62,972 bases of DNA from Methylotenera_A sp046594915. Lineage in GTDB: Bacteria > Pseudomonadota > Gammaproteobacteria > Burkholderiales > Methylophilaceae. Both the position numbers and the translations under genes were made by a program. Below, in pieces: positions 24,701 through 33,669 of this stretch. The notes beneath the pieces are model-generated. The model was not told where the DNA came from. It made no database searches and was given only the letters and a program-made list of their open reading frames with translations. Position 1 is the stretch's first letter. The number at the start of each line of letters is the position of its first letter. The stretch is from NCBI GenBank assembly GCA_046594915.1, contig JBKJRC010000015.1:1-62972 (forward strand), read 5' to 3'.

Positions 24701-26245
24701 TTAATCATTTATTTTAAGATATTTTTTGGCTGCTGGTTTTAAATCAAATGCAATACAGATGCGGTTATCCATGCTATTAAATGGAATGGTGCGATGAAAA
24801 AGCGAAGAGGGGAACAACACAATATCGCCAACGTTGGGTATGATTTGTGCAGTAGGGAAATCTGCCAGTGTGTGCGGATGCCTGATGGGATATTCATCGC
24901 CATGTGTGCCATATTCAAACGCACCATCCAGCCCGTTTACTTGCGGCATAGCTAAATATACCGCGCCACTGATCCAGCCAATTTCATGAATATGCGCATT
25001 CAAATGACCGCCTTGCTGCATTTTTACATACCACGAACTAGTGAATTCCAGTTCGTCTGGAAAGGATTGAATCAGCGCACAATTCGCACCGGTAAAATGT
25101 TGCTTGTAAGCTAAAAATTGTTGTTTAATCAGCGTTGCCAAGGTTTGAAATGAGCGCTCACTGCGTTTAAATAAATTGCCCGCCGATTGCTGCCCGTTGG
25201 TCAAACGGCCTTGTTTACGTTCCGCAATATCAGCGCTGTTAATGTCGTGCAGCAACGCTTGCAACAATGTGCCGTGCGTTAACTCAGCAATCGATTGGCG
25301 ATACACAAAATCTAAGCCGTTTGCACAAAACTGATAAGAATCTGGCTCGTTAAAATTAATGCTGTAATGCGCGGATAAAGTTGCCAAAAAAGGCGAGCAA
25401 TGTTGGTTGCATGGCAAGCCTGCAATTAGCGCATCTCTACGTGATTTAAACGCATCAAAATCTTGTGCTTTATACAGACAATACAAACACTTTTCTTGCC
25501 AATCTTCTAATTGGGACGCTTCAAAATACGCTATTGCCTGCATAAATTGTTTGGCTAACACTAAAAATTCCGCCATATTGTAATTGGCCTGTGCATGCTT
25601 TGGATTCAGCGCTAAAGCCGCTTGATAGCGCTTTACCGCCGCATCCATATCACCCGAATCGCGCAAGGTTTCGCCTAAATTGTTATGTGCATCGGTGTAA
25701 TTTGGGAACAGCAAAATCGCATTTTTGTAACTATTAATCGCATCGGTTAATGCGCCGCTATCGCGCAACGCCGTACCTAAATTAAAGTAAGCGCGTGCGT
25801 CTTGCGGATTGATTTTAAGACCTTTTTGATAGCTTTCAATCGCTGCAATCAATTTGCCTTGCGCTTGCAATACTGTGCCTAAATTACCGTAGGCTTCAAA
25901 AAAATCTGGCTTGGTTTGAATGGCTTTTTGGTAGCTGGTGGCGGCTTGATCTAACTGCTGAATCTGCGTAAATGCGATGCCTAAGTTAAACCATAAATCA
26001 GGCGAATTGGGCTGTAATTGCAACGCGTTTTTGTAGCTCAGCACAGATTCGGCGAATTTCTGTTGGCCGTCTAAAGCCAGACTTAATATGTGATGCAGAA
26101 TAAAAGTGCGCGGATATTTGGTGATAAATTTTTTAGCAAGATTTTCTGCCTGGGCGAATGCCTGATTGTTCATCAGGCCGATAAGTTGTTGTACATCTTG
26201 CTGCTTGGGTTGCTGTTTAAGTTGAGAGTTTGTTAAATTTGCCAT
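24701..26245 (-). CDS. TPR protein with C-terminal 2-oxoglutarate/Fe(II) oxygenase domain
   Basis: A 514-residue soluble protein. Residues about 20-235 are at least five tetratricopeptide repeats (SPDLWFNLGIAFTQIQQLD, ARAYFNLGTALRDSG, YTDAHNNLGETLRDSGDMD). The C-terminal ~190 residues match a putative 2OG-Fe(II) oxygenase: a His-x-His iron site in NAHIHEIGW, then VGDIVLFPSSLFHRTIPF with the distal His, and NRICIAFDL with the 2OG-binding Arg. It probably hydroxylates a protein or small molecule recruited by the TPRs. It follows BrkB by 52 bases on the same strand and lies ahead of rpfG. The substrate is unknown. Confidence 0.82.
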   Translation of the reverse strand: MANLTNSQLKQQPKQQDVQQLIGLMNNQAFAQAENLAKKFITKYPRTFILHHILSLALDGQQKFAESVLSYKNALQLQPNSPDLWFNLGIAFTQIQQLDQAATSYQKAIQTKPDFFEAYGNLGTVLQAQGKLIAAIESYQKGLKINPQDARAYFNLGTALRDSGALTDAINSYKNAILLFPNYTDAHNNLGETLRDSGDMDAAVKRYQAALALNPKHAQANYNMAEFLVLAKQFMQAIAYFEASQLEDWQEKCLYCLYKAQDFDAFKSRRDALIAGLPCNQHCSPFLATLSAHYSINFNEPDSYQFCANGLDFVYRQSIAELTHGTLLQALLHDINSADIAERKQGRLTNGQQSAGNLFKRSERSFQTLATLIKQQFLAYKQHFTGANCALIQSFPDELEFTSSWYVKMQQGGHLNAHIHEIGWISGAVYLAMPQVNGLDGAFEYGTHGDEYPIRHPHTLADFPTAQIIPNVGDIVLFPSSLFHRTIPFNSMDNRICIAFDLKPAAKKYLKIND

Positions 26246-26297
26246 GATGATTGACGCGATTTTTGATGTAATTATTTAGGTAATTTTTAGTGTTAAC

Positions 26298-27632
26298 TTA
26301 ATTAAAATTGTGCTGTAACCGATTGGCGATGCGTTTTAATAGCTGCATCGCCACTTTAGGCTCGTCCAACAGCATCGCATCGATATTCTCTGCATCGATA
26401 ACAATAACACGTGCTTCTTCTGAGGCCACAATTGCATTGGCGATAGCGGGTTTTTCGCTCAACATCGCCATTTCGCCAAAATAATCTCCTGCATTCAGTT
26501 CACGCAAAACCGTGCCATTCTGTGTCAATTGAATGCTGCCTTCTACTACATAATATAAACTGCGTTCTGTGTTGCCAGTTTCAAAAATAACCGCATTTTT
26601 TTTTAGATTCAGGCCGTAGCGACGCATTAAGGTATCCATGTAATTGGCCTTATTGGGCGCACCATTAAACAAACGTTTGAGCAACAATACATCTTTTTTG
26701 CGCAAGGTTGCAATCAGCTCTGATCCAAGCAAAAATACGGCGAAATTGAGATATAGCCAGGTAATTGACACAAACATGGCTTTCATGCTGCCAAAAATCG
26801 CGCCATAATTTTCGTTAATCGATAAAAACAAGCCAAACGCAGGACGCATTAATAGCCATAATAATGCGGTTAAACTGGCGCCCAAACATAAGTGTTTAAA
26901 CGCGATGCGCATGGGAAAAAATATTTTGTAAAAAATGGCGATTAATAAAGTGGTTAATAATAAAGTGCTGATTGAGCCAACCAGATTGATTTCTAAAATG
27001 GGTAAATGATTGGCTAAAAAGCGAATGGTTTTTTCGATGATAAAACCTGCCGACGTGAATAAGAAAAACAATAACAATATGCCCAAAACCGATAACACAT
27101 CTTTAAATTTGCGCTGAAAAAATGACGGCGCTTCCACCATTGACGCGATGGTATAAAAAGCCGAACGCATATTGCTGGCCAGCGGCGTAATTGTCCACAA
27201 CAATACAAATAAACCCAGCGTACCCCAAGCGGCCTTGGTTTGCGTAGCGTTGTAAACCTCAATCATAATTTTATTGCTGAAATCTGGCACCAAGTTACCC
27301 GTTAGAATCGCCAGTTTTACAATGGCAAAATCGGATGAAAAAATCAGGTGGCTGAGCAGAAAAAAGATGAGCAAGATTAAAGGGATTAAAGCAAATAGCG
27401 CATAAAAAGATAAAGAAGCGGCTAAACTCAATATATTATGCCGCGCAAAGCCGCCTAAAGTCTCGCGAAACACAAATAATGGCGTTGCGTATTCATGGCT
27501 GGCATATGCAGCTAGCGGCCTGCTAAAAGCAGGATGCTGCGACAGATTTTTAATCTGCGCCATTTTGTGCTGAATCGCACTATCTTGCGCAGCCGTTTCG
27601 GCGACAGAATCTTGCGCTGGAGTTTTAGCCAA
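26298..27632 (-). CDS. BrkB/YihY membrane protein fused to cyclic-nucleotide-binding domain
   Basis: A 444-residue protein. Residues about 40-310 form the six-helix BrkB/YihY membrane domain (SLSFYALFALIPLILLIFF, and WLYLNFAVFLLGSELIA). Residues about 325-444 are a CNB domain (GSIQLTQNGTVLRELNAGDYFGEMAMLSEKP... split by eye). In the phosphate-binding cassette FGEMAML-SEKPAIAN, the usual Arg after Pro is Ala, so standard cAMP binding is doubtful. BrkB proteins are poorly understood envelope transporters. A CNB tail would gate the domain by a ligand. It is upstream of TPR/2OG and the rpf genes on the same strand. Confidence 0.85.
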   Translation of the reverse strand: MAKTPAQDSVAETAAQDSAIQHKMAQIKNLSQHPAFSRPLAAYASHEYATPLFVFRETLGGFARHNILSLAASLSFYALFALIPLILLIFFLLSHLIFSSDFAIVKLAILTGNLVPDFSNKIMIEVYNATQTKAAWGTLGLFVLLWTITPLASNMRSAFYTIASMVEAPSFFQRKFKDVLSVLGILLLFFLFTSAGFIIEKTIRFLANHLPILEINLVGSISTLLLTTLLIAIFYKIFFPMRIAFKHLCLGASLTALLWLLMRPAFGLFLSINENYGAIFGSMKAMFVSITWLYLNFAVFLLGSELIATLRKKDVLLLKRLFNGAPNKANYMDTLMRRYGLNLKKNAVIFETGNTERSLYYVVEGSIQLTQNGTVLRELNAGDYFGEMAMLSEKPAIANAIVASEEARVIVIDAENIDAMLLDEPKVAMQLLKRIANRLQHNFN

Positions 27633-27699
27633 TTTTTGGACTCTTTTTAAGTGTTAACTTTATTCGATGTTAAGTTTGTAATAGTGAAAGCTTAAAAAA

Positions 27700-28701
27700 T
27701 TAAGCCAACGATTTAAATTGCTCTGTTGCGGCGACCAGTGCGCTGGTAATACCTGGCTCCATTGCAGAATGCCCCGCATCGGCCACCATGGTAAATTGTG
27801 CGTGTGGCATGGCTTGATGCAATGCCCACGCCGTTTGCGGCGGACACACCATATCATAACGCCCCTGCACAATAATCGTTGGCGTATTTGCTAAGGCCAT
27901 AGTTTGTTTTAACAGCGCCTCGCCCGCAATAAAGCATTGATGCTGAATGTAATGAATCTGCACGCGCGCGCGCGCCACTTCGGTGATACGTTCATCTTGT
28001 AATTCTTCAGCCGTTTTGGTGCTTGTATCAGTTGGCTCTGCACTATTAACGGCTGGTTTAAGTCGCATAATGGCCGTTTCAAATGCGTTCCATTGCGCAG
28101 CAGCAGCGGCGCTTATATGCATATCTTCACTAAAAATAAGCTTGGCATACGCGTTAAGTACATTGTTTTGTTCGTTTACAGGTAAATATTGCACCAGTTT
28201 ATGCCAAACTTCGGGATAAAAATGCTGCACATCGCCTAAAAACCAGTTTAGTTCGGACGGACGACTCAAAAAAATGCCGCGTAATATTAAAGAAACCACT
28301 CGCGTAGTATGTTGCACTGCATAAACCAAAGCCAGCGTGCTGCCCCACGAGCCACCAAACACATGCCACTTATTGATGTTTAAATGCAATCTAAGTGCTT
28401 CAATATCGTCCACTAAATCATCAGTCATATTAGCTTGAACCTCGCCCTGCGGTTTGCTGCGGCCGCAACCACGTTGATCGAATAGAATAATTCGATAATA
28501 AGCAGGGTCGAAAAAACGCCGCTGATTTGCGTTACAACCGCTACCAGGGCCGCCATGCAAAAATAGTATTGGACAACCTGCTGGATTACCACATTCTTCA
28601 AAATATATTTGATGAACATTATCGACTTTAAGCCAGTTTTTGTTAAAAGGCTCTAGCTCAGGATACAAATTGTAAGTGGATTCAGACATCGGTATAACCA
28701 T
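27700..28701 (-). CDS. pip: Proline iminopeptidase
   Basis: Alpha/beta-hydrolase that removes N-terminal proline from peptides. The 333-residue enzyme has the oxyanion region HGGPGSGCN, the RGCGRSKP motif, and the nucleophile elbow GGSWGSTLAL with Ser; the catalytic His is in DAGHSAME. Start choice is between 28701 and an internal ATG at 28689 (MSESTYNLYPE), which is closer to family starts. Cytoplasmic. It precedes the BrkB gene on the minus strand and is divergent from xoxF. Confidence 0.93.
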   Translation of the reverse strand: MVIPMSESTYNLYPELEPFNKNWLKVDNVHQIYFEECGNPAGCPILFLHGGPGSGCNANQRRFFDPAYYRIILFDQRGCGRSKPQGEVQANMTDDLVDDIEALRLHLNINKWHVFGGSWGSTLALVYAVQHTTRVVSLILRGIFLSRPSELNWFLGDVQHFYPEVWHKLVQYLPVNEQNNVLNAYAKLIFSEDMHISAAAAAQWNAFETAIMRLKPAVNSAEPTDTSTKTAEELQDERITEVARARVQIHYIQHQCFIAGEALLKQTMALANTPTIIVQGRYDMVCPPQTAWALHQAMPHAQFTMVADAGHSAMEPGITSALVAATEQFKSLA

Positions 28702-28999
28702 TCTTTCTATTTGATTTTATTCAGTTTTTTTAAAAAGCATGAAAGTGTGAAAAAATAAATTTAAAATATTTTGAACATTTGTTAATAAATTGTAACTAAA
28801 GTGTTGCAATTAAAATTTACTTGTTTTATATTGCAGTTCGCGCTAAAAAAAGCGGCGATAAGTAGACTTTAAATTTGTGACCTAAAACTTGTAATTAAAT
28901 TGGTAAGACATAAAAATTGTAGTGCAAGTGGTAAGTAAAGTGACAAAATTTAATGTTTATTTTTAATTAACCCTTAGTAATATAACTTTGGAGATAAAA

Positions 29000-30877
29000 A
29001 TGAAATTTAACACAATCAAGCTAGCTTTAGGCTTAGTTGCAGGCGCTACATTGGCAATGCCAATGATGGCATCAGCTGCTGCAGACCAAGAAGCGGCAAT
29101 CGCAAACGCAAACAACTGGGCTCATCCACGTGGTAACCATTCTAACAATGCATACAGTGCTTTGGCACAAGTTAACAAAGGCAATGTTAAAAACCTAAAA
29201 GCTGCATGGACATTCGCAACCGGTGTAAACCGTGGTCACGAAGGTTCGCCAGTGGTTGTTGGTAACATGATGTATGTACACACAGCATTCCCTAATAACG
29301 TATACGCATTAGATTTAAATGACAATCAAAAAATCGTTTGGTCCTATTTCCCAAAACAAGATCCATCAGTTCAAGCAGTTCTATGTTGCGATAACGTTTC
29401 ACGTGGTTTAGGCTACGGCGACGGCAAAATCTATCTACAACAAAACGATGGTAATTTAGTTGCTTTAGATGCTAAAACTGGTGCTAAACAATGGTCAACA
29501 TTGGTAAATGATCCAAAAGTAGGTGCAACAAACACTAATGCACCACACGTCATTAAAGATAAAGTATTAACTGGTTGTTCAGGTGCTGAGTTTGGTGTAC
29601 GTTGCTTTATCGCAGCTTACAACATTAAAGACGGTTCATTAGCATGGAAAGCTTATTCAACAGGCCCAGATGCTGAAATGTTAATCGGTGCTGATTTCAA
29701 CTCAGCAAATCCACTGTACAGTGCATTATCAGTTTATGCTGATGTAAATGGTGGTAACAAACAAGGCGGCTCTTTCAAAGCACTTGATGCAGCATCAATC
29801 AAAGGTGGCGAAAAAGAATTAGGCACACGTACATGGTTAAAACCACAAGCAGTTAAAGATGGTTGGCAACATGGTGGTGGTTCTACATGGGGCTGGTGGC
29901 CGTATGATGCGCGTACAAACTTAGTGTATTACGGAACAGGTAACCCTTCAGTATGGAATCCAGATGTTCGCCCAGGCGATAACAAATGGTCAATGACTGT
30001 ATTTGCACGTGATTTAGATACAGGTATTGCAAAATGGGGCATGCAAATGACTCCACATGACGAGTGGGATTATGATGGTATTAACGAAGTAATCTTGTTT
30101 GACAAAGGTGGTAAAACATACGCATGGCATCATGACCGTAACGGTTTTGCATATACTTGGAATGCTGGCAACGGTACATTAGTTGCTGCTGAAAAAGTAC
30201 ATCCATTCGTTAACTGGGCATCAGGTGTTGACTTGAAAACTGGTGTGCCAGCTAAATTGGCTTCAGCTTCAACTCACCAAGACTACAATGCAAAAGGCGT
30301 ATGTCCAGCTGCATTGGGTACTAAAGACCAACAACCAGCTGCGTATTCACCAAAAACAGGTTTAATGTACACACCATTGAATCACGTTTGTATGACATAC
30401 GAGCCAGTTGAATCTAAATATGTTGCAGGTCAACCATGGGTTGGTGCTACTTTAACGATGTTTGCTGGTCCTGACGGCGTAATGGGTGGCTTCGGCGCTT
30501 ATGATCCAATGACCAACAAAAAAGTTTGGTACAACAAAGAGAAATTCTCTGCTTGGGGTGGTGCTTTAACAACTGCTTCAAACATTGTGTTCTACGGTAC
30601 TCTTGACCGCTGGTTCAAAGCTGTTGATGCACAATCAGGTAAAGAACTCTGGAAATTCCAAGTGGGTTCTGGCGTGATTGGTAATGCATTCACATACGGT
30701 AACAAAGGTAAACAATACGTTGGTACGCTTTCTGGTATCGGTGGTTGGGCTGGCGTTGCGATGAACCTTGGTTTGACTAACGACACAGATGCACTTGGTG
30801 CTGCTGGTGGTTACAAAGAACTAACAAAATACAACGCTGCTCCTGGCGGTGGTACATTAACTGTATTCTCACTATAA
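29000..30877 (+). CDS. xoxF: XoxF-type lanthanide-dependent methanol dehydrogenase
   Basis: Periplasmic PQQ enzyme oxidising methanol to formaldehyde or formate. Signal peptide ends near ASAAA. The mature beta-propeller has a vicinal disulfide C129-C130, the W-rich WGWWPYD block and HDEWDYDG, where Asp357 is the catalytic base and Asp359 is the extra carboxylate that marks lanthanide (XoxF) rather than calcium (MxaF, Ala here) enzymes. Start at 29000 follows GGAG; an upstream in-frame TTG is unlikely. The 625-residue length and inserts between 230 and 280 fit the Methylophilaceae XoxF4 branch. A 298-base AT-rich region precedes it; no promoter is called with confidence. Confidence 0.95.
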   Translation: MKFNTIKLALGLVAGATLAMPMMASAAADQEAAIANANNWAHPRGNHSNNAYSALAQVNKGNVKNLKAAWTFATGVNRGHEGSPVVVGNMMYVHTAFPNNVYALDLNDNQKIVWSYFPKQDPSVQAVLCCDNVSRGLGYGDGKIYLQQNDGNLVALDAKTGAKQWSTLVNDPKVGATNTNAPHVIKDKVLTGCSGAEFGVRCFIAAYNIKDGSLAWKAYSTGPDAEMLIGADFNSANPLYSALSVYADVNGGNKQGGSFKALDAASIKGGEKELGTRTWLKPQAVKDGWQHGGGSTWGWWPYDARTNLVYYGTGNPSVWNPDVRPGDNKWSMTVFARDLDTGIAKWGMQMTPHDEWDYDGINEVILFDKGGKTYAWHHDRNGFAYTWNAGNGTLVAAEKVHPFVNWASGVDLKTGVPAKLASASTHQDYNAKGVCPAALGTKDQQPAAYSPKTGLMYTPLNHVCMTYEPVESKYVAGQPWVGATLTMFAGPDGVMGGFGAYDPMTNKKVWYNKEKFSAWGGALTTASNIVFYGTLDRWFKAVDAQSGKELWKFQVGSGVIGNAFTYGNKGKQYVGTLSGIGGWAGVAMNLGLTNDTDALGAAGGYKELTKYNAAPGGGTLTVFSL

Positions 30878-30930
30878 TTAAGTTGTTTTAATTATTTGAA
30901 TACACGTTAACTGTTAGTTAATGTCAAAAG

Positions 30931-30966
30931 AAACACCTCGCTTAGGCGGGGTGTTTTTATTTTTTG
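30931..30966 (+). terminator. Terminator after xoxF
   Basis: ACACCTCGC pairs with GCGGGGTGT over TTAG, followed by TTTT and an AT tail. It may let xoxF mRNA accumulate apart from the downstream xoxJ and cytochrome genes. Confidence 0.85.
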
Positions 30967-31136
30967 TATGGTGCAATCCATATGTGTGATGAAATATACA
31001 GATAAGTATACTAAAGCAAAAGAATCTAGCTACAATATGAGAGTTTAATGAATTTCATTAAGAACTTTTGTAAGTTAAGTTGCTCTCAACTTGGCGAGTA
31101 AAAAATTTGTCCCGATTTTAAATGAGGAAATAAATA

Positions 31137-32021
31137 ATGTTAAAACAATTACAAGGATTGGCTGTTTGCCTTGCGCTAATGTCTGGTTATGCGGTTGCAG
31201 AAGAGCCAATAAAAGACAGCGATATTCCATCATTAAGTGCAGATGAGGGTCGTGTTGGAGAAGTTCGCCGAGTAGATGATGGCACTGAATTTAAAGTATG
31301 CGCAGACCCTGACAATATGCCCTATTCTAACGCTAGAGGAGAAGGTTTTGAAGACAAAATCGCCGAGGTGTTGGCTAAAGATATTGGTAAAAAATTAACT
31401 TATACTTATGCATATAATCGTCAAGGTTTTTTAAGAAACACAATCAATGCAGGACGCTGCGATGTCATTATTGGTACAACATCCGATTATGACGCGTTAA
31501 GAACATCTGCTCCATATTATCGATCAGGCCATGTGTTTGTATGGCGCAAAGATAGCAACTACAAAATTACCGATTGGGATTCGCCAGATCTGCGTAAAGG
31601 CATTATTGGCATTGTTGATAAAAGTCCAGCAGCGGTACCGCTTAACGACCATAACTTAATGGGAAATGCGCGGCCATATCGCTTGCAGCGAGATTTAAAT
31701 TTACCAACTAGTTTTTTATTTGACGATGTAGCCAAGGGCGAGATTGATGTTGCGATTATGTGGGGACCAATAGCGGGTTATTACATGAAGCAATCTAAAG
31801 TGCCGATGGAAATAGCACTAATACCTGAGTACAACAAAGTGAACTTAGCAGGTAAGGAATACTGGAATATCTCAGTTGGTGTGCGTAAAAAAGACAAAGA
31901 ACGTATGAAAATTATAGATGAGGCGCTGGTTAGAAATAAAGATAAAATCGCACAAATTTTAGCGGATTATGGTGTTCCTACTGTGCCTGTTCTTGCAGGT
32001 GATACAGTCTTTAAAAAATAA
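31137..32021 (+). CDS. xoxJ: XoxJ periplasmic substrate-binding-like protein
   Basis: A 294-residue secreted protein of the SBP_bac_3 fold, with a signal peptide (to about AVAEE). Core motifs EFKVCADPDNMPYSN and GRCDVIIGTTSDYDALRTSAPYYRS are characteristic of MxaJ/XoxJ, required for methanol dehydrogenase maturation or activation. It lies after xoxF and before the cytochromes, the usual xoxFJG set. An AGGAAATAA ribosome site precedes the start. A 259-base gap with a terminator separates it from xoxF, so it may have its own promoter. Confidence 0.9.
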   Translation: MLKQLQGLAVCLALMSGYAVAEEPIKDSDIPSLSADEGRVGEVRRVDDGTEFKVCADPDNMPYSNARGEGFEDKIAEVLAKDIGKKLTYTYAYNRQGFLRNTINAGRCDVIIGTTSDYDALRTSAPYYRSGHVFVWRKDSNYKITDWDSPDLRKGIIGIVDKSPAAVPLNDHNLMGNARPYRLQRDLNLPTSFLFDDVAKGEIDVAIMWGPIAGYYMKQSKVPMEIALIPEYNKVNLAGKEYWNISVGVRKKDKERMKIIDEALVRNKDKIAQILADYGVPTVPVLAGDTVFKK

Positions 32022-32042
32022 ATAAAAACGACCATTCATAAT

Positions 32043-32119
32043 GGTGACACAATTAATAAAAACAAGTAGAATCACGCGCTTGTTTGATAGCAGAATATGG
32101 CTAATTAATTGTGTCAACC
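32043..32119. repeat. 77-nt inverted-repeat element between xoxJ and the cytochrome genes
   Basis: Outer arms GGT-GACACAATTAAT (32043-32057) and ATTAATTGTGTCAACC (32104-32119) are complementary over about 15 pairs with one bulged base. Inner arms AAACAAG (32060-32066) and CTTGTTT (32079-32085) add a second stem. As RNA this would be a stable two-stem hairpin in the intercistronic leader of the first cytochrome. It has no T-tract, so it is not a typical terminator. It could be an mRNA-stability element, an operator or a small MITE-like insertion. Confidence 0.6.
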
Positions 32120-32213
32120 AAACAAATATTGGATTCGTTAAATGAATACACGTTCTAAAGTGCGATTAGCGCGAACGAGACGTTGCTCAGGATTGTATAA
32201 ACTAGGAGAAAAC

Positions 32214-32771
32214 ATGTTAGGCATTAAAACATTGAAGTCAACTTTGTTTGTGGGTATGTTGGCATTAGCAGGTCTTACAATATCGTTTCAAGCCAGCGCA
32301 GCTTGTGATTTTGTTTCTACCAAAGATGGTAAGCCATTAGCCATTAAAGCTGTGGATTCAGATACACCCGAAGCAAAAGAGTTTTTAAAAACGTGCATCA
32401 ACCCTTACACCAAAAAATACGCAGCAGATGCTGTTGCAGCTAAAGCAGGTAGAAAAGTATTTACCTACAACGGTTGCAGCGGATGTCATGGTGGTAAGTT
32501 AGAAGGCATTATGGCACCAGCATTGACTAAAGGTGGTGGTCAGGGTGCTTTTGATACCAAATGGGTTTATGCTAAAAATGCAACAGACAAAGGCATGTTT
32601 GAAACCATCTCAGGCGGTAGTGCAGGTTTAGCTGGCGGCGCAATGGTCATTTGGCATAAAGAATTAGAAGGCCATGCAGGTGATGGATTAACTACAGATG
32701 AGATTTTAAAAGCGGTGGCTTATATTCGCACTGAATATAAAGGCGATGGCGAAAAAACCTGGATGAAATAA
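32214..32771 (+). CDS. Cytochrome c, XoxG-like (soluble copy)
   Basis: Periplasmic cytochrome c likely accepting electrons from XoxF. The ATG at 32214 follows AGGAG (32205-32209) and gives 185 residues with a Sec signal (cut near SAACD) and one haem site CSGCH. The mature region includes KPLAIKAVDSDTPEAKEF and a GGAMVIWH segment with a likely Met axial ligand. An earlier ATG at 32142 in frame would add a basic stretch lacking a signal and is rejected. A second copy with an almost identical mature part lies 91 bases downstream. Confidence 0.85.
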   Translation: MLGIKTLKSTLFVGMLALAGLTISFQASAACDFVSTKDGKPLAIKAVDSDTPEAKEFLKTCINPYTKKYAADAVAAKAGRKVFTYNGCSGCHGGKLEGIMAPALTKGGGQGAFDTKWVYAKNATDKGMFETISGGSAGLAGGAMVIWHKELEGHAGDGLTTDEILKAVAYIRTEYKGDGEKTWMK

Positions 32772-32802
32772 TATTTCAATCGCGTAATTAGTAATAAAAT
32801 AA

Positions 32803-32838
32803 AATGGCTACCGTATAATTATCGTAGCCATTTTTCTT
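32803..32838 (+). terminator. Terminator between the two cytochrome copies
   Basis: AATGGCTAC (32803-32811) pairs with GTAGCCATT (32824-32832) over a ~12-base loop, followed by TTTTCTTTT. It likely reduces read-through into the second copy. Confidence 0.75.
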
Positions 32839-32862
32839 TTATATTTCGTTTTGGGGATGCAA

Positions 32863-33456
32863 ATGAAGCAGTTGAGTTTAAGTGTCATGTTGGTTTTAAT
32901 GTTGTCAGTGCTTGTAGCTTGTAATAAATCGGATAGTACTGCGGTGTCTGGTTCTGAGGCTGAAAAATCAGCATCTGCCAGTGCAACCTGTGATCTAGTT
33001 TCTACCAAAGATGGTAAGCCATTAGCGATTAAAGCTGTGGATTCAGATACACCCGAAGCAAAAGAGTTTTTAAAAACGTGCATCAACCCTTACACCAAAA
33101 AATACGCAGCAGATGCCGAAGCGGCTAAAGCGGGTAGAAAAGTATTTACCTACAACGGTTGCAGCGGCTGTCATGGTGGTAAATTAGAAGGCATTATGGC
33201 ACCAGCATTGACTAAGGCTGGTGGTCAGGGTGCTTTTGATACCAAATGGGTTTATGCTAAAAATGCAACAGACAAAGGCATGTTCGAAACCATCTCAGGT
33301 GGTACTCCAGGGTTATCGGGTGGCGCAATGGTCATTTGGCATAAAGAATTGGAAGGTCATGCTGGTGATGGCTTAACTACAGATGAAATCCTAAAGGCGA
33401 TTGCATATATACGCACTGAATATAAAGGCGATGGCGAAAAAACCTGGATGAAGTAA
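32863..33456 (+). CDS. Cytochrome c, XoxG-like (lipoprotein copy)
   Basis: Paralogue of the preceding cytochrome. The mature part is nearly identical, and long DNA blocks match exactly, even past the stop (TAATATTTCAAT). The N-terminus differs: a lipoprotein signal with lipobox LVAC, followed by a ~20-residue Ser/Ala/Glu linker, so the haem domain should be tethered to a membrane. The start ATG at 32863 follows GGGGA. The haem motif CSGCH is intact. Probable result of tandem duplication or gene conversion; the two may act as soluble and anchored electron carriers for XoxF. Confidence 0.85.
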   Translation: MKQLSLSVMLVLMLSVLVACNKSDSTAVSGSEAEKSASASATCDLVSTKDGKPLAIKAVDSDTPEAKEFLKTCINPYTKKYAADAEAAKAGRKVFTYNGCSGCHGGKLEGIMAPALTKAGGQGAFDTKWVYAKNATDKGMFETISGGTPGLSGGAMVIWHKELEGHAGDGLTTDEILKAIAYIRTEYKGDGEKTWMK

Positions 33457-33560
33457 TATTTCAATGAAACAATTATTGATAAATTTAAAGACGGATTATT
33501 AAAAATAATTACTTGATGCGAACACTGTAATAATTGGAAGCCGCTGTTTTTACTTTAATG

Positions 33561-33593
33561 ACGCGCTTGTTGATTTCAGCAGGCGCGTTTTTA
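33561..33593 (+). terminator. Terminator after the second cytochrome
   Basis: ACGCGC-TTGTTGA pairs with TCAGCAG-GCGCGT including G-U pairs, then TTTTTATT. Ends the xox cluster before ndh. Confidence 0.75.
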
Positions 33594-33669
33594 TTGTATC
33601 AAGTTTATTGTGATATTATTTTTATAGATTAGATATCACTTAAACAATATTAAAATAGACAATATTAAA

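Noticed and set aside
32142..32213. Upstream in-frame start of the first cytochrome
   Set aside because: It adds a basic stretch before the signal peptide and lacks a ribosome site, whereas AGGAG precedes 32214.
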